Shown here piece by piece: positions 41,051 through 52,419 of a DNA stretch of 64,000 bases. Position numbers and translations under genes: made by a program. The notes below the pieces were generated by a model. The model worked only from the letters and a program-made list of their open reading frames with translations, had not been told where the DNA came from and ran no database searches. How positions within the stretch are numbered: the first letter of the stretch is position 1; the number at the start of each line of letters is the position of its first letter. The DNA lies in NCBI RefSeq assembly GCF_963855985.1, contig NC_087093.1, forward strand, positions 15,019,001 to 15,083,000, given 5' to 3'. The DNA comes from Ostrinia nubilalis (lineage: Eukaryota > Arthropoda > Insecta > Lepidoptera > Crambidae).

Positions 41051-43274
41051 TGTTATTATAAACGATCGTATCTTTTATTGTGTGATTTGTAAATTTTTGC
41101 AGTCAAGCTTTATTTGCCTTAGGCCATCTTTCATGTGAGCAATTGAGATAGAATAGTGTGATTTTTTAAATCATGGCAACATTTATAATTGGTTCACCCT
41201 CAAGCAAACTATTGTTATAACGGTTCACATTTTACATTCTCCCCAATTTAAATAAAACGGTTGGTTAACGATGTCTTGTGTCACCCTTAGTGCATCCATA
41301 AAAAGGGCTCAGTCGTTTAAATTGCATTCGTTAGCAAGTCGCACATGGCAATTAACTTCACTCTCTATTTAGATAGAGTTTAGACTCTATGACGCTCGTT
41401 ATGCGCCGCCACGCCTCTGCCCCTCGGCCATGTATTTTTGACATGTGCTCACATAATTTGAAATCAATTTGCATGCGTTTACCAGTATGACGTGCGACAT
41501 TAATTTGATATATTATTGGGGATTTTTCAGCGGCAGTTTCGGGGTTAAATGTAGTGAACGAATGAGTATAGAAGGTTGTTATTATGAGAGGAAACCAGAA
41601 GTAACTAATACTTACATGATGTAGTAGGTTATACCTAAAACTGTAAGTATAAAAAAGGTTAAGTACCTAAATAGGCTTTGTGTTACACGAACAATACCTA
41701 CTTTGCCTAAAAGTGAACTCGAGGGAGTTCGTATCAACCAAAAAAACGAACTTAACCCTTCAAAGAGGACCGACAACATTTATAAACTTTACAAAAATAA
41801 TATTATTGTACCAAAATGTCATAACCAATTAGTTACTTTATTATATTATTGCGTTATTTTAATCAAACGTTGTAAATTCGTGAAGTTTCCATTCATAAAG
41901 TGGTATCTACATTATTTTCGTTTGCTAGCAGCACGCAACCTGATAGAGAAATAAAGTTGATGTTGAAATATGGCCCAGTATGCAAAATTATGGAATTGAA
42001 TTACTGCCTGTTCGAATAACTGTTCAATTATGCAACGCGTTATTTATTTTTTTAGTATTGCGGGTTTTGATACGGACTTAATTAAATGCATTTCCTATTA
42101 ACTTTGAACTGAGAATAGTTAATTTAGGACTGCTCAAAATTGGCATTAAACTTCGTTTTATACTCGTAGTCTACTCATAAATCCAAACGAATCATATCAA
42201 ATGGCAGTTATAAATAAAATCATTAATTTTTGATTTCTATAAACTTGAAGCAATTTTTATGAACTTAGTATGAAGTGCAAATAGATTGAGCCTAGAAAAA
42301 GGTCTAGAAATGAAAGGGTTAAATACTCGTAAGTAATGTTTTGTTCTTTTTTAGGAGAATATATATTTTATGATTATGCTTTTGTATGTTTAACTATTGT
42401 TACGCTAAAGAATATTTTTTACTGACAAACCAAATTCGTAATTGGAAATCCACGAGTAAAAGCTAATAAAAAAGTAATTAGGTTGGGCTCATTTGAACAT
42501 CGTGGGTCGCAAATTAAACATATTTTATAGCGTACAATCACACTCGTATATTTAGTGACAAACTAAGTGTTACGAAACAACAGTAATGTAAAACGTAATT
42601 AAATTGTAAACTGTAAATTTTACATACCCGACGCAAGGGCATTAAAATTGCTTAACTACCAGAATGATACTGCTTTCATACGGTTATTGGGTTAGAGTAC
42701 ATTAATAACTTTGTCTGTAATAACTGCGATTGTACACAAAGTTCCTAGTTTGACTGTGGGAACACTTGATTTTGGCCTGCAATCGGCACATCTGTAACAG
42801 AATTGTAGTAACCAGTTGTTTTAATTAATTTATCGTAAAATAATATCCTTGTTATCCCTTCCAAGTTAGCTGAATATGTTTGGGATAGGAGGGGGTCAAT
42901 AGGGGTCTAACAGTCGACGAGGATGGAACTAGCACTCCTCGAATTTCGAGTCGGCGAGTCGGAGACCTTAGGGCGATTTGACATCCTCTGAAAGTTGCCT
43001 ATTTAGCTCCAATTAAATCAAGTGGTGGAATATGGCGTGAACTACATTACAGTTTTAGTGAGTTTTGTACCCTGCAGTAGTAGTATAAATTTACTTTTGC
43101 TTTGGCTTTCATGATGATGAAATCTACCGTCATAGCGTCAACGGTGTTGAACGCGGCAAAAGTACACGTAAACGTCTCTGTCCAGTCCACGGCTGCCACG
43201 GCGGTGTAGCGTATTAGACGCGTATGCGGCATCGTACTTGCCTACTTGCAGCTTACATACAAAACAGTGTACTA
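41051..43274. other. Unassigned stretch
   Basis: More than 2 kb without recognised repeats. An 83-codon frame at 41703-41954 has no motif. 43130-43260 is GC-richer. Confidence 0.35.
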
Positions 43275-43366
43275 ACTGTCGATGGAGCGGCAGTGTCGCA
43301 TGTATGCGAAATTGTATGCAAACGTACAAATACGCGCAAGTACACGCTGCGCTACCGATGGACAGT
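43275..43366. mobile_element. Short MITE-like inverted repeat
   Basis: ACTGTCGATGGAGCGGCAG at the left and CTGCGCTACCGATGGACAGT at the right are imperfect inverted ends of a GC-rich 92-bp unit in AT-rich DNA. No target duplication was resolved. Confidence 0.4.
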
Positions 43367-44579
43367 AACGCTAACTCACCAATTAAACTAAGGAAACCGA
43401 AGAGTGTGGATGGAGGAATGAACTTTCTACCCCCTCGTATGCTGTGGGATCAATCATGAATACATTACGGCAAAGCGTCCATTTATCTTTCGCTAGAGCA
43501 CATCTATCTCTATCATTTGTGCATTAATAAACATATAAATGATAACCATTTTCAGTTGGAGACTCGATGCTATGAATTGTAGTTTGCGCTTCAACTGGCA
43601 CCGACAATGCCCACTTGATGGAGGAAATATGACTTTGAATCGACTTGATATTAATTGTTAGTTTTTCGACAAAACATTTAGAATCAGATATCAATTGTTT
43701 CGTATTGAAAACTTTATAATATGCGGAAAAATCTCAATGTTCCAAGTTTGATGCAGATTCCAGATCAAGTCTGCGAGAGCACATACAAAATAGACATCGT
43801 AGCATCTAGGAGATACAGATGATACACATTAGATTTTCCAATTTTGTTATAAAATCTTTGGCAAATAATTATGATGCCACGTTATTTTGCTTGATGTGTC
43901 ATCGTCTACAAAATTATGCGCTGTTTAGTCTCTTATAGAAAAAGTTAGTTATTTAGCCTGTTAGGTATTTTCTATTTCAATTGCCATCAAAAAAGCCAGA
44001 ACAATTCAGAACGAAGTCACATTGCGGTCACTACTTACAAAAACACGGTCCGAAACGCGCAGCACTACTTCATAAAACTGTGTCATCCAATCTGCATATT
44101 TCACCCGACTCATTCAGAAACAGCGTGTCGCAGTCGAATGCATGCGGACGTATTTAAAATAGCTAGCTACGACGCTACGTCTAGTTTGATGACAAAGACA
44201 TCTGTGTAAAAGGTTTTTCCACGCAAAATACTAATATGACTCCATGAATACTTAAACAGTCACGTATACTGCAGACATAATAAAAAATCTATTGTCTCGA
44301 GACTGATGGATGGGACAAACGTGAAGGTGATTTTTTAAATTACTTTTTACGAGACAGATAATTTATGAAGAAGAAGACGTAGGTACTTATGACTTTTTTA
44401 TAAAATTTTGAAGCTAATATTTCATTCACAATTCATTGTTCTTATTTATAACAATATAAGTAACAGTTACAATTCCCAGTTACAAAGTAGATATCCAAAC
44501 AAATGCAACCTCACAAATGGCACAGTTAACCCTGTGGTTTCGGAATAACCATCCAGCATTGTTTAAAGTTAAATTGGTT
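43367..44579. other. Unassigned stretch
   Basis: No gene or repeat recognised. Confidence 0.45.
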
Positions 44580-44690
44580 CCCCGCACACCTTGCGAGTTG
44601 CGTCGCGGCGTGACACCCGTCGCCGTCGAGCGGTGACGGCTCTTTTATGCTTTGGTGCGATTCGGACCGCGTTTTGTTTTTAAATCTTTG
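44580..44690. promoter_or_regulatory. CpG-rich block
   Basis: CGCACACCTTGCGAGTTGCG, TCGCGGCGTGACACCC and GTCGCCGTCGAGCGGTGACGG form an abrupt CpG-rich island, about 0.6 kb from the TATA-containing block at 45.2 kb. It may belong to the same regulatory region. Confidence 0.25.
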
Positions 44691-45134
44691 GAGAATAGAC
44701 CATGGGACTTATTGATAAAAGTACATAAATAAATCTCACAGAAAAATAGTAATGAAAATATTTCTTTTTGGTAAGAGGTATAACTAACAAATAATTAGTA
44801 AAATCTTATAATTCAGTTTAATTTTAAACTACTACCAGCTACTTTTACTATCAAAAACTATGATCAAAGGTTGATTGCAGGTTAAGATTAAAGTTTAATT
44901 AATTTTGGCGCTAGTAATATTAATTAAAGATTAGCCTGTAAAAATAAAATAATTTTATCTAATAACAAAGTGCTACTTCCTTGTTGTTGTTTAATTTGTA
45001 TAGGTAGACGATTAAGACAAAAAAGAAAAGCAAAGTTTAAAATTAATTTCCACCCCCTCCTAATCATCTCATTCATTTCTATTACAAATTAATCCAGTTC
45101 TTTTATCAAAATTAAACTTTCACACCAACAGCCC
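44691..45134. other. Unassigned AT-rich stretch
   Basis: Nothing recognised. Confidence 0.5.
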
Positions 45135-45400
45135 CGGGTTGTTCCCCACCGGCGAATGCTGATTGCGAATTAAAAAAGCGAATAATTTTACAGCGCGTCA
45201 AAACTAGAACTTTGGACGTGTCAATTCGAAACAAAAACAATTACCGGGGGTCCCGCATTAACATAGGGGGCGCAATCGCCGGGGGGTCCGATTAAAACCC
45301 CCAAAATACGCGTCAACGTGTTGACGTTTTGATGAGGCGGTATAAAAGGGCCCCGGGCCGCGCGTGCCCGGACAAAATGAAGCCAATAAGCATACAGTCT
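45135..45400 (+). promoter_or_regulatory. Candidate RNA polymerase II core promoter
   Basis: TATAAAAGG (45341-45349) sits between GATGAGGCGG and a GC-rich GGGCCCCGGGCCGCGCGTGC stretch. About 15 bp upstream, CGTCAAC-GT-GTTGACG (45311-45326) is an inverted repeat. Further up lie GGGGGCGCAATCGCCGGGGG and ACCGGGGGTCCCGC. A start site would be expected near 45370. The first ATG (45378) opens only an eight-codon frame, so any transcript would begin with an untranslated or upstream-ORF leader, or be spliced. No repeat similarity was found. The direction is set by the TATA box. Confidence 0.45.
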
Positions 45401-45554
45401 TGATCTTTTTTGTCGACAGCACTCGAATTCGGCGGATTCCGAATGAAATGAGACCTTTACCTGCTTGACTAGGCTGTAATAATGACGAAGAGATAGAAAT
45501 GGAGCGCTTTATACACGAGTGTGCTTTTTTAAGTCATTTGTGTAATTGTTATCT

Positions 45555-45725
45555 ATACGAATATTATAAAGAGGTAAAGTTTGTGTGTTTGTATATTTGT
45601 TAAATTGTAAGGGGTAATCTCGGGATCTACTGAATCGATTTAAAAAATTATTTCACCAATAGAGAGCCACATTATTGCTGAATGCCGAAAAATTCCACGC
45701 GGGCGAAACCGCGGCGGAAAGCTAG
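45555..45725 (-). repeat. tRNA-type SINE, minus strand
   Basis: On the minus strand ACTAGCTTTCCGCCGCGGTT and CGCCCGCGTGGAATTTTTC form the head; the plus-strand left end ATACGAATATTATAAAGAGG is the tail. Confidence 0.75.
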
Positions 45726-45774
45726 TATTTTATATGACGTTATAACGTTACATACATTTATTGCATCAAACACA

Positions 45775-45875
45775 GCAACCGGTCCTGTGCTGCACGCATC
45801 CTGGTGTTTCGCGTGACCTTCATCAGGTCGTCGGTTCACCGAGTGGGGTGGCTTGCCTACAGTTTTCTCTACTTG
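45775..45875 (-). repeat. RTE-type LINE fragment, minus strand
   Basis: AACCGGTCCTGTGCTGCACG, CATCCTGGTGTTTCGCGTGA and TCATCAGGTCGTCGGTTCAC correspond to the middle of the RTE 3' end at 39561-39775. Confidence 0.65.
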
Positions 45876-46530
45876 AGAACTAATCTTGTACTAGAACTAG
45901 AGTTATATAATTATAACAACAAAACTTGTTAGATAGACAATAACACACGTTATATTCTATAAACACCCATGTTACTTACATCTAGATTACAAACAATAAC
46001 ATTAACTCTCTAGAGATGTTTGTACAAAGTTCACTGGTTCAATTAAACAGTTACTTTGATACACCCACAACGTAATATCTCTGTTTGAAGAAGTTTGGTT
46101 GCTGTACTGGAAACTAAGGATTTCCGTTACGATTTTTCGAACTGAACAATTTTATTACACAAAGTGTATGGAAAAATAGGCTAAAGACGCGAAAAATAAA
46201 AACTTAAACCACTGAACCGATTTCAATTAAAGGCGCAGGATATATTCGTAGTTAGAGTTGAGACAGAGAAAAACATTAAATAATTTTTATATTCTGTTTT
46301 TGATGGGGCAAAACCGCTATCAAGGCCTAATAGTTACCTAATTGTTTTAACTTTTTCTTCAACATTCCATAGCGTAACGTAGCACACTTAATTATGTTCT
46401 TACTGTTTATAGTATAACAAAAATACTCAAAGCTTTAAAAAAACCACAGAATGATTCAGTGATATGAAAATACAAAAATCCGGGGACATAACCAGCAGAC
46501 CGCGACTGAATCATTAATAAAGAACATCCC
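45876..46530. other. Unassigned stretch
   Basis: Part of 46190-46260 (AACCACTGAACCGATTTC) looks like a degraded SINE/LINE tail. Otherwise nothing is recognised. Confidence 0.35.
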
Positions 46531-47190
46531 AAAAACCGGCCAAGAGCGTGTCGGACTCACGCACAAAGGGTTCCGTACCATTGATTTATGATTTTTTTTT
46601 TTAATTTGAGTTATTTGTATGAAATATTACGCGGTAATAAGCGGTTTACGATTTACGAGGTATTAAAAAAACTACTTACTAGATCTCGTTCAAAACAATT
46701 TTCGTTGGTAGTTTTTATAGTAATGTACATCATAAGTTTTTTTTAGATTTTTCATTTTCTTATTTTAGAAGTTAGAGTGGGGGGGGACCAACTTTTTTCC
46801 ACTTTGGAAGCGTCTGTCACGCAAACTATTCGGTTTAGAAAAAAAGTATTTTAAAAACCTCGATATCATTTTTGAAGACCTATCCATAGATACCCCACAC
46901 GTATGTGTTTGACGAAAAAAAAATTTTTGAGTTTCAGTTCTAAGTATGGGGAGCCCCCAATATTTATTATTATTTTTTTATTTTTGCATCAAAATCTTAA
47001 TGCGGTTCACAGAATACATCTACTTACCAAGTTTCAACAGTATAACTCTTATAGTTTCGGAAAAAAATGGCTGTGACATACGGACGGACAGACGGACGGA
47101 CGGACGGACGGACGGACGGACGGACAGACAGACAGACATGACGAATCTATAAGGGTTCCGTTTTTTGCCATTTGGCTACGGAACCCTAAA
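46531..47190 (+). repeat. CCGGCCAAG...GGAACCC repeat (copy 1)
   Basis: The left end is AAAACCGGCCAAGAGCGTGT, then CGGACTCACGCACAAAGGG and TTCCGTACC. The right end is CTACGGAACCCTAAAAA after a (GGAC)n/(AGAC)n run. Copies in the other orientation are at 50804-51297 and 56844-58483. The transposition class of this very common lepidopteran repeat is not clear from the sequence. Confidence 0.75.
47084..47141. repeat. (GGAC)n/(AGAC)n microsatellite
   Basis: About fourteen tetranucleotide units, mostly GGAC with AGAC variants at both ends, inside the CCGGCCAAG repeat. Confidence 0.9.
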
Positions 47191-47329
47191 AAGCTGTCCT
47201 AGATCGCGACCGCAAAAACGATCCAAAGATAATAATTACCTTGGCGCTAGCATTCCCATTTAATATTTATAATATTTAGTAGCGGGTAGCAACCGCCAAA
47301 TGGACGGATGTGGTGAAAGAAAAAAACAT

Positions 47330-47460
47330 AGATATGACCAAGCGTCGTAAAGGTAGCAGGGAAGCGCTGGACGCAGACCGCTGCCAATCGATCAACATGG
47401 AAAGCATTGGGGGAGGCCTATGTTCAGCAGTGGACGTCCTGTGGCTGAAATGATGATGAC
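47330..47460 (+). repeat. RTE-type LINE 3' end with ATG tail
   Basis: GTCGTAAAGGTAGCAGGGAA, GCGCTGGACGCAGACCGCTG and GGGGGAGGCCTATGTTCAGC lead to GTGGCTGAAATGATGATGA. A short 3' fragment. Confidence 0.8.
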
Positions 47461-48977
47461 CAAGCGGGGAGAAAACCTAACGCAATCTCAGACTTGAGCA
47501 TAGAGCAATCGAGTAGGTGTCAGTTAAAGAAAATTACCAAATAAATGACGTGCATTAAATTATGATTTATAATCAAAGTTCAGTGATTTATAGGACAAGA
47601 AGTTTAAACGAAACTGCAATAAATTCGCACAGACCCTTTGCAAATTACATAGAAACCATTGAACATTTCTTGGCCTCTAGAAACTCTCTTCTCTACCGGC
47701 CATCATACTCCACCTACGTTAAATTATCCCTTGCACTTGGAGATACTTTGACCGTAAAATTCATAGTAAGCTTTTTTCCATAGCTTCTATGCTTATTCCG
47801 TTCACAAGAAGGTTCCCAGAATCAGTCCCAATGGTATTACCCATGTTAGACATAGAGCAAGCAAGATACACCCCTATTGGCTTTTGCTTAGCATGTACCT
47901 AAATAAGCAAACACTGGTGCGTAAGTTTTGCAAATATTTGGCATGGATTGAGGAGCCCCAATCAAGTCTATGAGGTATATTGAGCAAATTAGTTGGCGCA
48001 AATTTATTGATTTTGAGGTATTGAGCTTCATCCGTAGATGCTCACTGTACATGGTATAATAGATAATGTTCCGCTAAAACACTGAGGCCAAGTCTTCCAT
48101 TTGTATCTGGCAAAGAAGTGAAGGTCTTCCTCCTATAGTGATGATGATGACTAAAAACTGATAATTTCAAGATTTTTTTTTAAATTGAAATTTCATGGCC
48201 TAAGAAAATAGACAGTTGTTTGGTAAATAATTTTTCGGAACTGCTGGCCTGAAGGCTGACCTCCTTATTGCCTGACACATATTTAGTTAGCAAGTTTTTA
48301 GAATATAGCAATTTTCTATTATTATCTTTCAGCTTAGGCAAAATATCGTATTATCTCACACTGAAGACATGTCTTCTAGTTTCTCCGCGCTAGATTTTAG
48401 TTTTATCCCGAAATCTTGTCTAGTACCCTTATAAGCTCGCATATCTTACTAAGCAACACCGAGCTTAGTGTCAGCTTCAACTTTGTCGCAAGTCCGTTAC
48501 ATCTCACTCTGATACTTTGTCACAAGATCCGAACTCAAATGACCCAAAATGGGTCACTTGCATGAAAGTTTGAAAGCCAAGGTTCTGTTCTAAATTTAAA
48601 AGTGCTTCGTCCACCGTCGTAGCCCATCCACGCGCGTTAAATAATTCCGCCAAAACACACCAGATGTCAGTGTAAAAGCTAACTAGTGTTGCTAAATATT
48701 TGGTGGGATGTCCCCTTTTAAGGCCCAAGAGTGGGACACCAAAATCCCCCTTTTTACCCGACTGCGCGACGCACAGGAGTGGTAATTCATCTACTTATTT
48801 AATTGTATTATTTATTTACAACTTTTTTGTACATGACATTTATGGTTTATACCTTTATAGGCGATCCGATATTTTAAGACATTCTCTTCAAGTCAACCCT
48901 TGGGCCAAACAAAAATGAGTGTAGTCTGTACATTTGAGAGAGTTGTCTATTAGAGCTCAATATTGATCACAATTTTT
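47461..48977. other. Mostly unassigned, with decayed LINE pieces
   Basis: 48420-48480 (TTACTAAGCAACACCGAGC) resembles the RTE stretch at 2510-2530, and 47940-48150 ends in GTGATGATGATGACT, another possible RTE-like tail. The frame at 47562-47783 has no motif. Confidence 0.3.
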
Positions 48978-49070
48978 GGCCAGCGTAGGGAGTACAAGCC
49001 AAATCCTCGCATTTGCTCCTGGTAAACTAAAGAGGGTTGTCCTCCTGCAATGGATACCTGAGGAATAAAT
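48978..49070 (+). repeat. LINE end fragment (GCCAGCGTAGGGA family)
   Basis: GGCCAGCGTAGGGAGTACAA, GCCAAATCCTCGCATTTGC and AAAGAGGGTTGTCCTCCTGC match 23261-23345 and 54535-54640 in order. Confidence 0.5.
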
Positions 49071-49290
49071 TACCTGTTGATGATCAGTGTAGTAATCGCG
49101 GGATTGTTTTCACATTTACCTATTCATTTTTGTCCCTACCTTTTTTATTTGCGGCAACACTAGACGTAGTCTGTTCAGTATTCAGTCGCTGTGCGGTCAC
49201 TCAAACGTCTGCGTCTGTAGCTTTTAAATACGAGGCCCGCGAGCGGCGCTCATACATACGGAATAAGTGGCGTGGTACACTTTGACCCAC

Positions 49291-49380
49291 TTTGGTTTGT
49301 AAACCGCTTTGGACGGACGCACGCGCCAATCGTTCCGCCGTTTAGCTCGCAAATCGCTAATCGATTGTTTTGTGGCAGAA
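49291..49380. repeat. Direct repeat, copy A (CGCCGTTTAGCTCGCAAA)
   Basis: TTTGGTTTGTAAACCGCTTT, GGACGGACGCACGCGCCAAT and CGCCGTTTAGCTCGCAAATC recur at 49893-49975 about 600 bp downstream. It lies in a CpG-rich section (49160-49380). Confidence 0.75.
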
Positions 49381-49739
49381 AGCAACGCGTGTTTCTTTTT
49401 TCTTAAAAATCTTTCATATTCACTTACTTAGCATAAACGTCATACAGTTTTCCTTTCTGAACGAAAACATCTGGAATACAAACACTATCTTAACTTATAC
49501 GGAGCCATGCCTTAACGTAATGTACCTCAACCCATTAGGATCTTTGGTGCTTTCCATTTTGTTTTTCTTCTTATCTATTATTATCCATAAAAATGATATC
49601 CATCAGATTTATTATGTCTTTGGAAGAGACGGACCCATAGAGGGGGGGTGAGCTGTCCACCCCTTGAAGTCTCTTTGAAGGAGCGAAGTCAAAATATCTG
49701 ACCTAAAAATATGACTTGCCTAAAACTGGTATGACTGGG

Positions 49740-49880
49740 CTGACAAAAGTGACTGAGTTTCTTCCGCCAGCCCATAATAATTGTCCCGAACTGGCGGTAG
49801 GGCAAGCTATATTTGGGAAGTGTACATATAAGCGGCCTGGGAAGGGCCTAAGTACTGAATAAAAACTTTAAATTTGACTT
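49740..49880 (+). repeat. LINE 3' end (ACTGAGTTTCTT family)
   Basis: AAGTGACTGAGTTTCTTCCG, CCATAATAATTGTCCCGAAC, GGGCAAGCTATATTTGGG and a CTGAATAAAAACTTTAAATT tail follow the same order as 1083-1216. It sits between the two direct repeats. Confidence 0.6.
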
Positions 49881-49892
49881 TTGTCTATAAAC

Positions 49893-49975
49893 TTTGGTTT
49901 GTGAACGGTTTTGGTCGGACGCGCCGATCGTTTCGCCGTTTAGCTCGCAAACCGATTGTTTTGTGGCCGATGATT
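49893..49975. repeat. Direct repeat, copy B (CGCCGTTTAGCTCGCAAA)
   Basis: Partner of 49291-49380, lacking a 7-base CGCTAAT segment found in copy A. Confidence 0.75.
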
Positions 49976-50082
49976 TTTGTTATTCACGGTCCGTTGGCGA
50001 TGACGTGATCAAAATAATTCAGTGTGAACAATTCGAATTTTCAGTTGACTTAATTCGAACCGGTTAAAAATTTGTAGACCAC

Positions 50083-50330
50083 TAGCTGACCGGGCGAATT
50101 TTATACCGCCCATGTTCATCAGAAATAATGTAGAATTTTAAATTAATTTTTACATTTTTTTTAAAATTAATTTTAAATTTAATTTTAATGGTGAAATAAT
50201 TTCAAAGAGTTTTTAGCTTTGGAGCAGAGCTTTATAATATGGACCTTGACTGAATCAAAATAGGCTTTTAAATCCCATGATTCGTAAATACCTAAACCCG
50301 TCCAAACATTTTAGAGTATTCTCGTTTTAA
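50083..50330 (+). repeat. SINE with GACCGGGCGAATTTTATACC head
   Basis: CTAGCTGACCGGGCGAATTT and ATACCGCCCATGTTCATCAG start the copy; the body is AT-rich and decayed. A related stretch without the CTAGCTGACC start lies at 61285-61330 (GGCGAAATTCGTACCGCC). Confidence 0.5.
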
Positions 50331-50376
50331 TCAATTCAAACGGTCAAACAGTACACACGACAGCACATCAGACTAT

Positions 50377-50519
50377 CGCCCATATTCACAAACATTACTA
50401 TGAGGTCTCACAGTGCGCGTGGACGCACAGGGTGACACACGAACCAATCACAGAGCTCTATTCGGCGCTGTGCGTTTGATTTGCTGCTTCACTTAAGCAA
50501 GCATCGTTTGTGAATACGG
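50377..50519 (+). mobile_element. MITE, CCCGTATTCACAAA family (copy 2)
   Basis: CGCCCATATTCACAAACATT at the left and CGTTTGTGAATACGG at the right. The interior GGTGACACACGAACCAATCA and ACAGAGCTCTATTC matches 16889-17031 reversed. Confidence 0.85.
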
Positions 50520-50803
50520 TCGTCAGTATTGTCTCTACAATACGTGCTCACCTACAACGTAGATTATAATTTCGCCTACGTTTTTGCAAAACAAAAATTT
50601 CCCTTGAGTAATTTACCTAATTACCTTAACAAACGGACCAAATTTAATGGTGCGGGTATGACTCAAAGGACAGTCTAAATTATTTACATAAATCCGGAGG
50701 GAGTATCTTTCACGTTTTCAAAAGGACCTGCCTTATTTGGCTTCTTCTTTAAAAGGCACGAAAGATTATTATTTCTCGAAAATACAAAATAAGAAACAGT
50801 TTT

Positions 50804-51297
50804 TAGGGTTCCGTACCCACAGGGCAAAAATACCAAGGCTGGGTTGCACCATCTTACTTTAATTTTGATAAACGTCAAAAATCTGTCAAACTCCCTACAA
50901 AAACACCGGTCATAGTTAAAGTTACGGTCAAAGTTTGGTGGTGCTACTCAGCCTAATACTTCGCTGTCTGTCTATCACCAGGCTGCGGTGGTAGCTAGAC
51001 AGTTGAAATTTTCACAGATGATGTATTTCTGTTACCACTATAACAAAATAATACCTACTAAAACAGAATATAAATATTTAAGGGGGGCTCCTAAGTCCCA
51101 TACAAGAAACGAGTTTGTTTGCCGTTTTTTGCTCGTTAATAATAACGGCAACAGGTAGACGCTTGAATTATTCTCAGTATATTTAGTTGTATATTTACTT
51201 TCAAAATAAAATCAAAATGTATATTTAAGGGGGCCACAAAACAACAAAAGGCGCTAAACGGAACCCTTACTGCGCGAGTCTGACTCGCACTTGGCCT
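50804..51297 (-). repeat. CCGGCCAAG...GGAACCC repeat (copy 2), MITE-interrupted
   Basis: The left end TAGGGTTCCGTACCCAC and right end GGAACCCTTACTGCGCGAGT plus CTGACTCGCACTTGGCC are those of the family in minus orientation. A MITE is inserted at 50836-50954. Confidence 0.75.
50836..50954. mobile_element. MITE, GGCTGGGTTGCACCA family (copy 2)
   Basis: AGGCTGGGTTGCACCATCTT and TGGTGGTGCTACTCAGCCT are inverted ends about 119 bp apart. It is nested in the larger repeat. Confidence 0.8.
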
Positions 51298-51458
51298 ATG
51301 TTTTTTATATTCAAACTGTACATGACGATGGAAGAATCATTAGATATCTTTTCAACGTCTGCTGAGTGAGGGACAAATTAAAGAGAGTCCTGTGTTATGG
51401 TGACCATGGAATTTTTATTTAGGAGTTAAAACGGGACTTTATTAATATCCATGCTTAA

Positions 51459-52415
51459 CCCTTAACTGGTATCGTGGGGGCCGCGCGGCCCCCACGCATG
51501 ACGTTTTCTTTGATTTCTAAGAAGCTACGCATCGTGGGCAGCCAAAATTTTTGGTATTCTCATTTCGGCGCTACTCGCGTCTGGTGCAGGCGTTTCAGCA
51601 CTGCATCATTCACCAGGACGAAGATATGCACGTGTTGGGGTCCGCGCGGCCCCCACAATACCAGTTACGTTAGTTTTTTTTCATGGCAATTTTTATTTGT
51701 TTTTTGCGTTTTTGCAGTATTGATGTCTTATATGTGATAAAACAATAGAAGATACCTAGAACGAAGTTTTTGATTCCAAATTAGTGATAAGTAGCATGTC
51801 AGAAGAAGGATATAGTGATAATAAAACTATAGGTCATTGTGAAGACCCAATAACCAATATTCGGTCGATAATGAGGATATTGATTCTGATTTTCAAGTTT
51901 TTTCTTCAGAGAGTGAAAATGAAGATGTTATAGGACCTAGTCAATCCAGCTACTATGAAAAAATAAATACAAGTGGTCTGAAAATCCACCAGAACCTGCT
52001 AATGTTTGTCAACATAATATTTATGTTTTTATTTTTATAAAATACTTATTTTTTTTACTAAAAATTACATTAAAACGTTATTTATTATTAAGTTCACATT
52101 ATTATGGATTAATTAAAATAATAATATTTTTGGTTATAACTTTCTAAACGATAGGTTTCTTAGATATTTGTAACGTTAAAAAAATATTACGTAAAAAATT
52201 GTTACTATTATTTAATGTCTTGAAGTATATAAGTAAGAAGATTCAATACAATAAAAACTAAATGATTACATAGAACAAGCCTGATATATATCATTTATGA
52301 GCATTTATTCAAGTATATAGGTAAAACATGCTTGCTAGAAGCAAACATAGTATGGGGGCCGCGCGGCCCCCACGATACCAGTTACGTATGTCCAATTTAC
52401 GATACCAGTTAAGGG
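51459..52415 (+). mobile_element. Internally deleted piggyBac-type element
   Basis: The element is flanked by TTAA on both sides (51455-51458, 52416-52419), and its terminal inverted repeats are CCCTTAACTGGTATCGT, giving a 957-bp unit. An AACTGGTATCGTGGGGGCC module with an 18-bp GC palindrome recurs at the left end (51470-51495), inverted at about 51634-51673, and inverted at 52352-52386. TTAA duplication and CCC ends are diagnostic of piggyBac. Only the N-terminal part of a transposase remains. Confidence 0.9.
51798..51975 (+). pseudogene. piggyBac-type transposase N-terminal relic
   Basis: An ATG at 51798 opens MSEEGYSDNKTIGHCEDPIT, then a frameshift moves to DNEDIDSDFQVFSSESENED, the acidic N-terminus usual for this family. 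A second shift gives YEK, KYKWSENPPEPAN-like residues, matching the conserved YKWS segment. The DDD catalytic core is deleted. Two shifts and the deletion make it non-functional. Confidence 0.75.
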
Positions 52416-52419
52416 TTAA

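Noticed and set aside
43047..43459. Cluster of overlapping frames with a GC-rich core
   Set aside because: Frames on both strands reflect a short GC-rich MITE-like unit, and none has a recognisable domain.
49370..49651. 93-codon frame ending FGRDGPIEGG, reminiscent of the transposase motif GRDGPI
   Set aside because: The rest is hydrophobic AT-derived sequence and the SPDL.PLDF motif does not follow.
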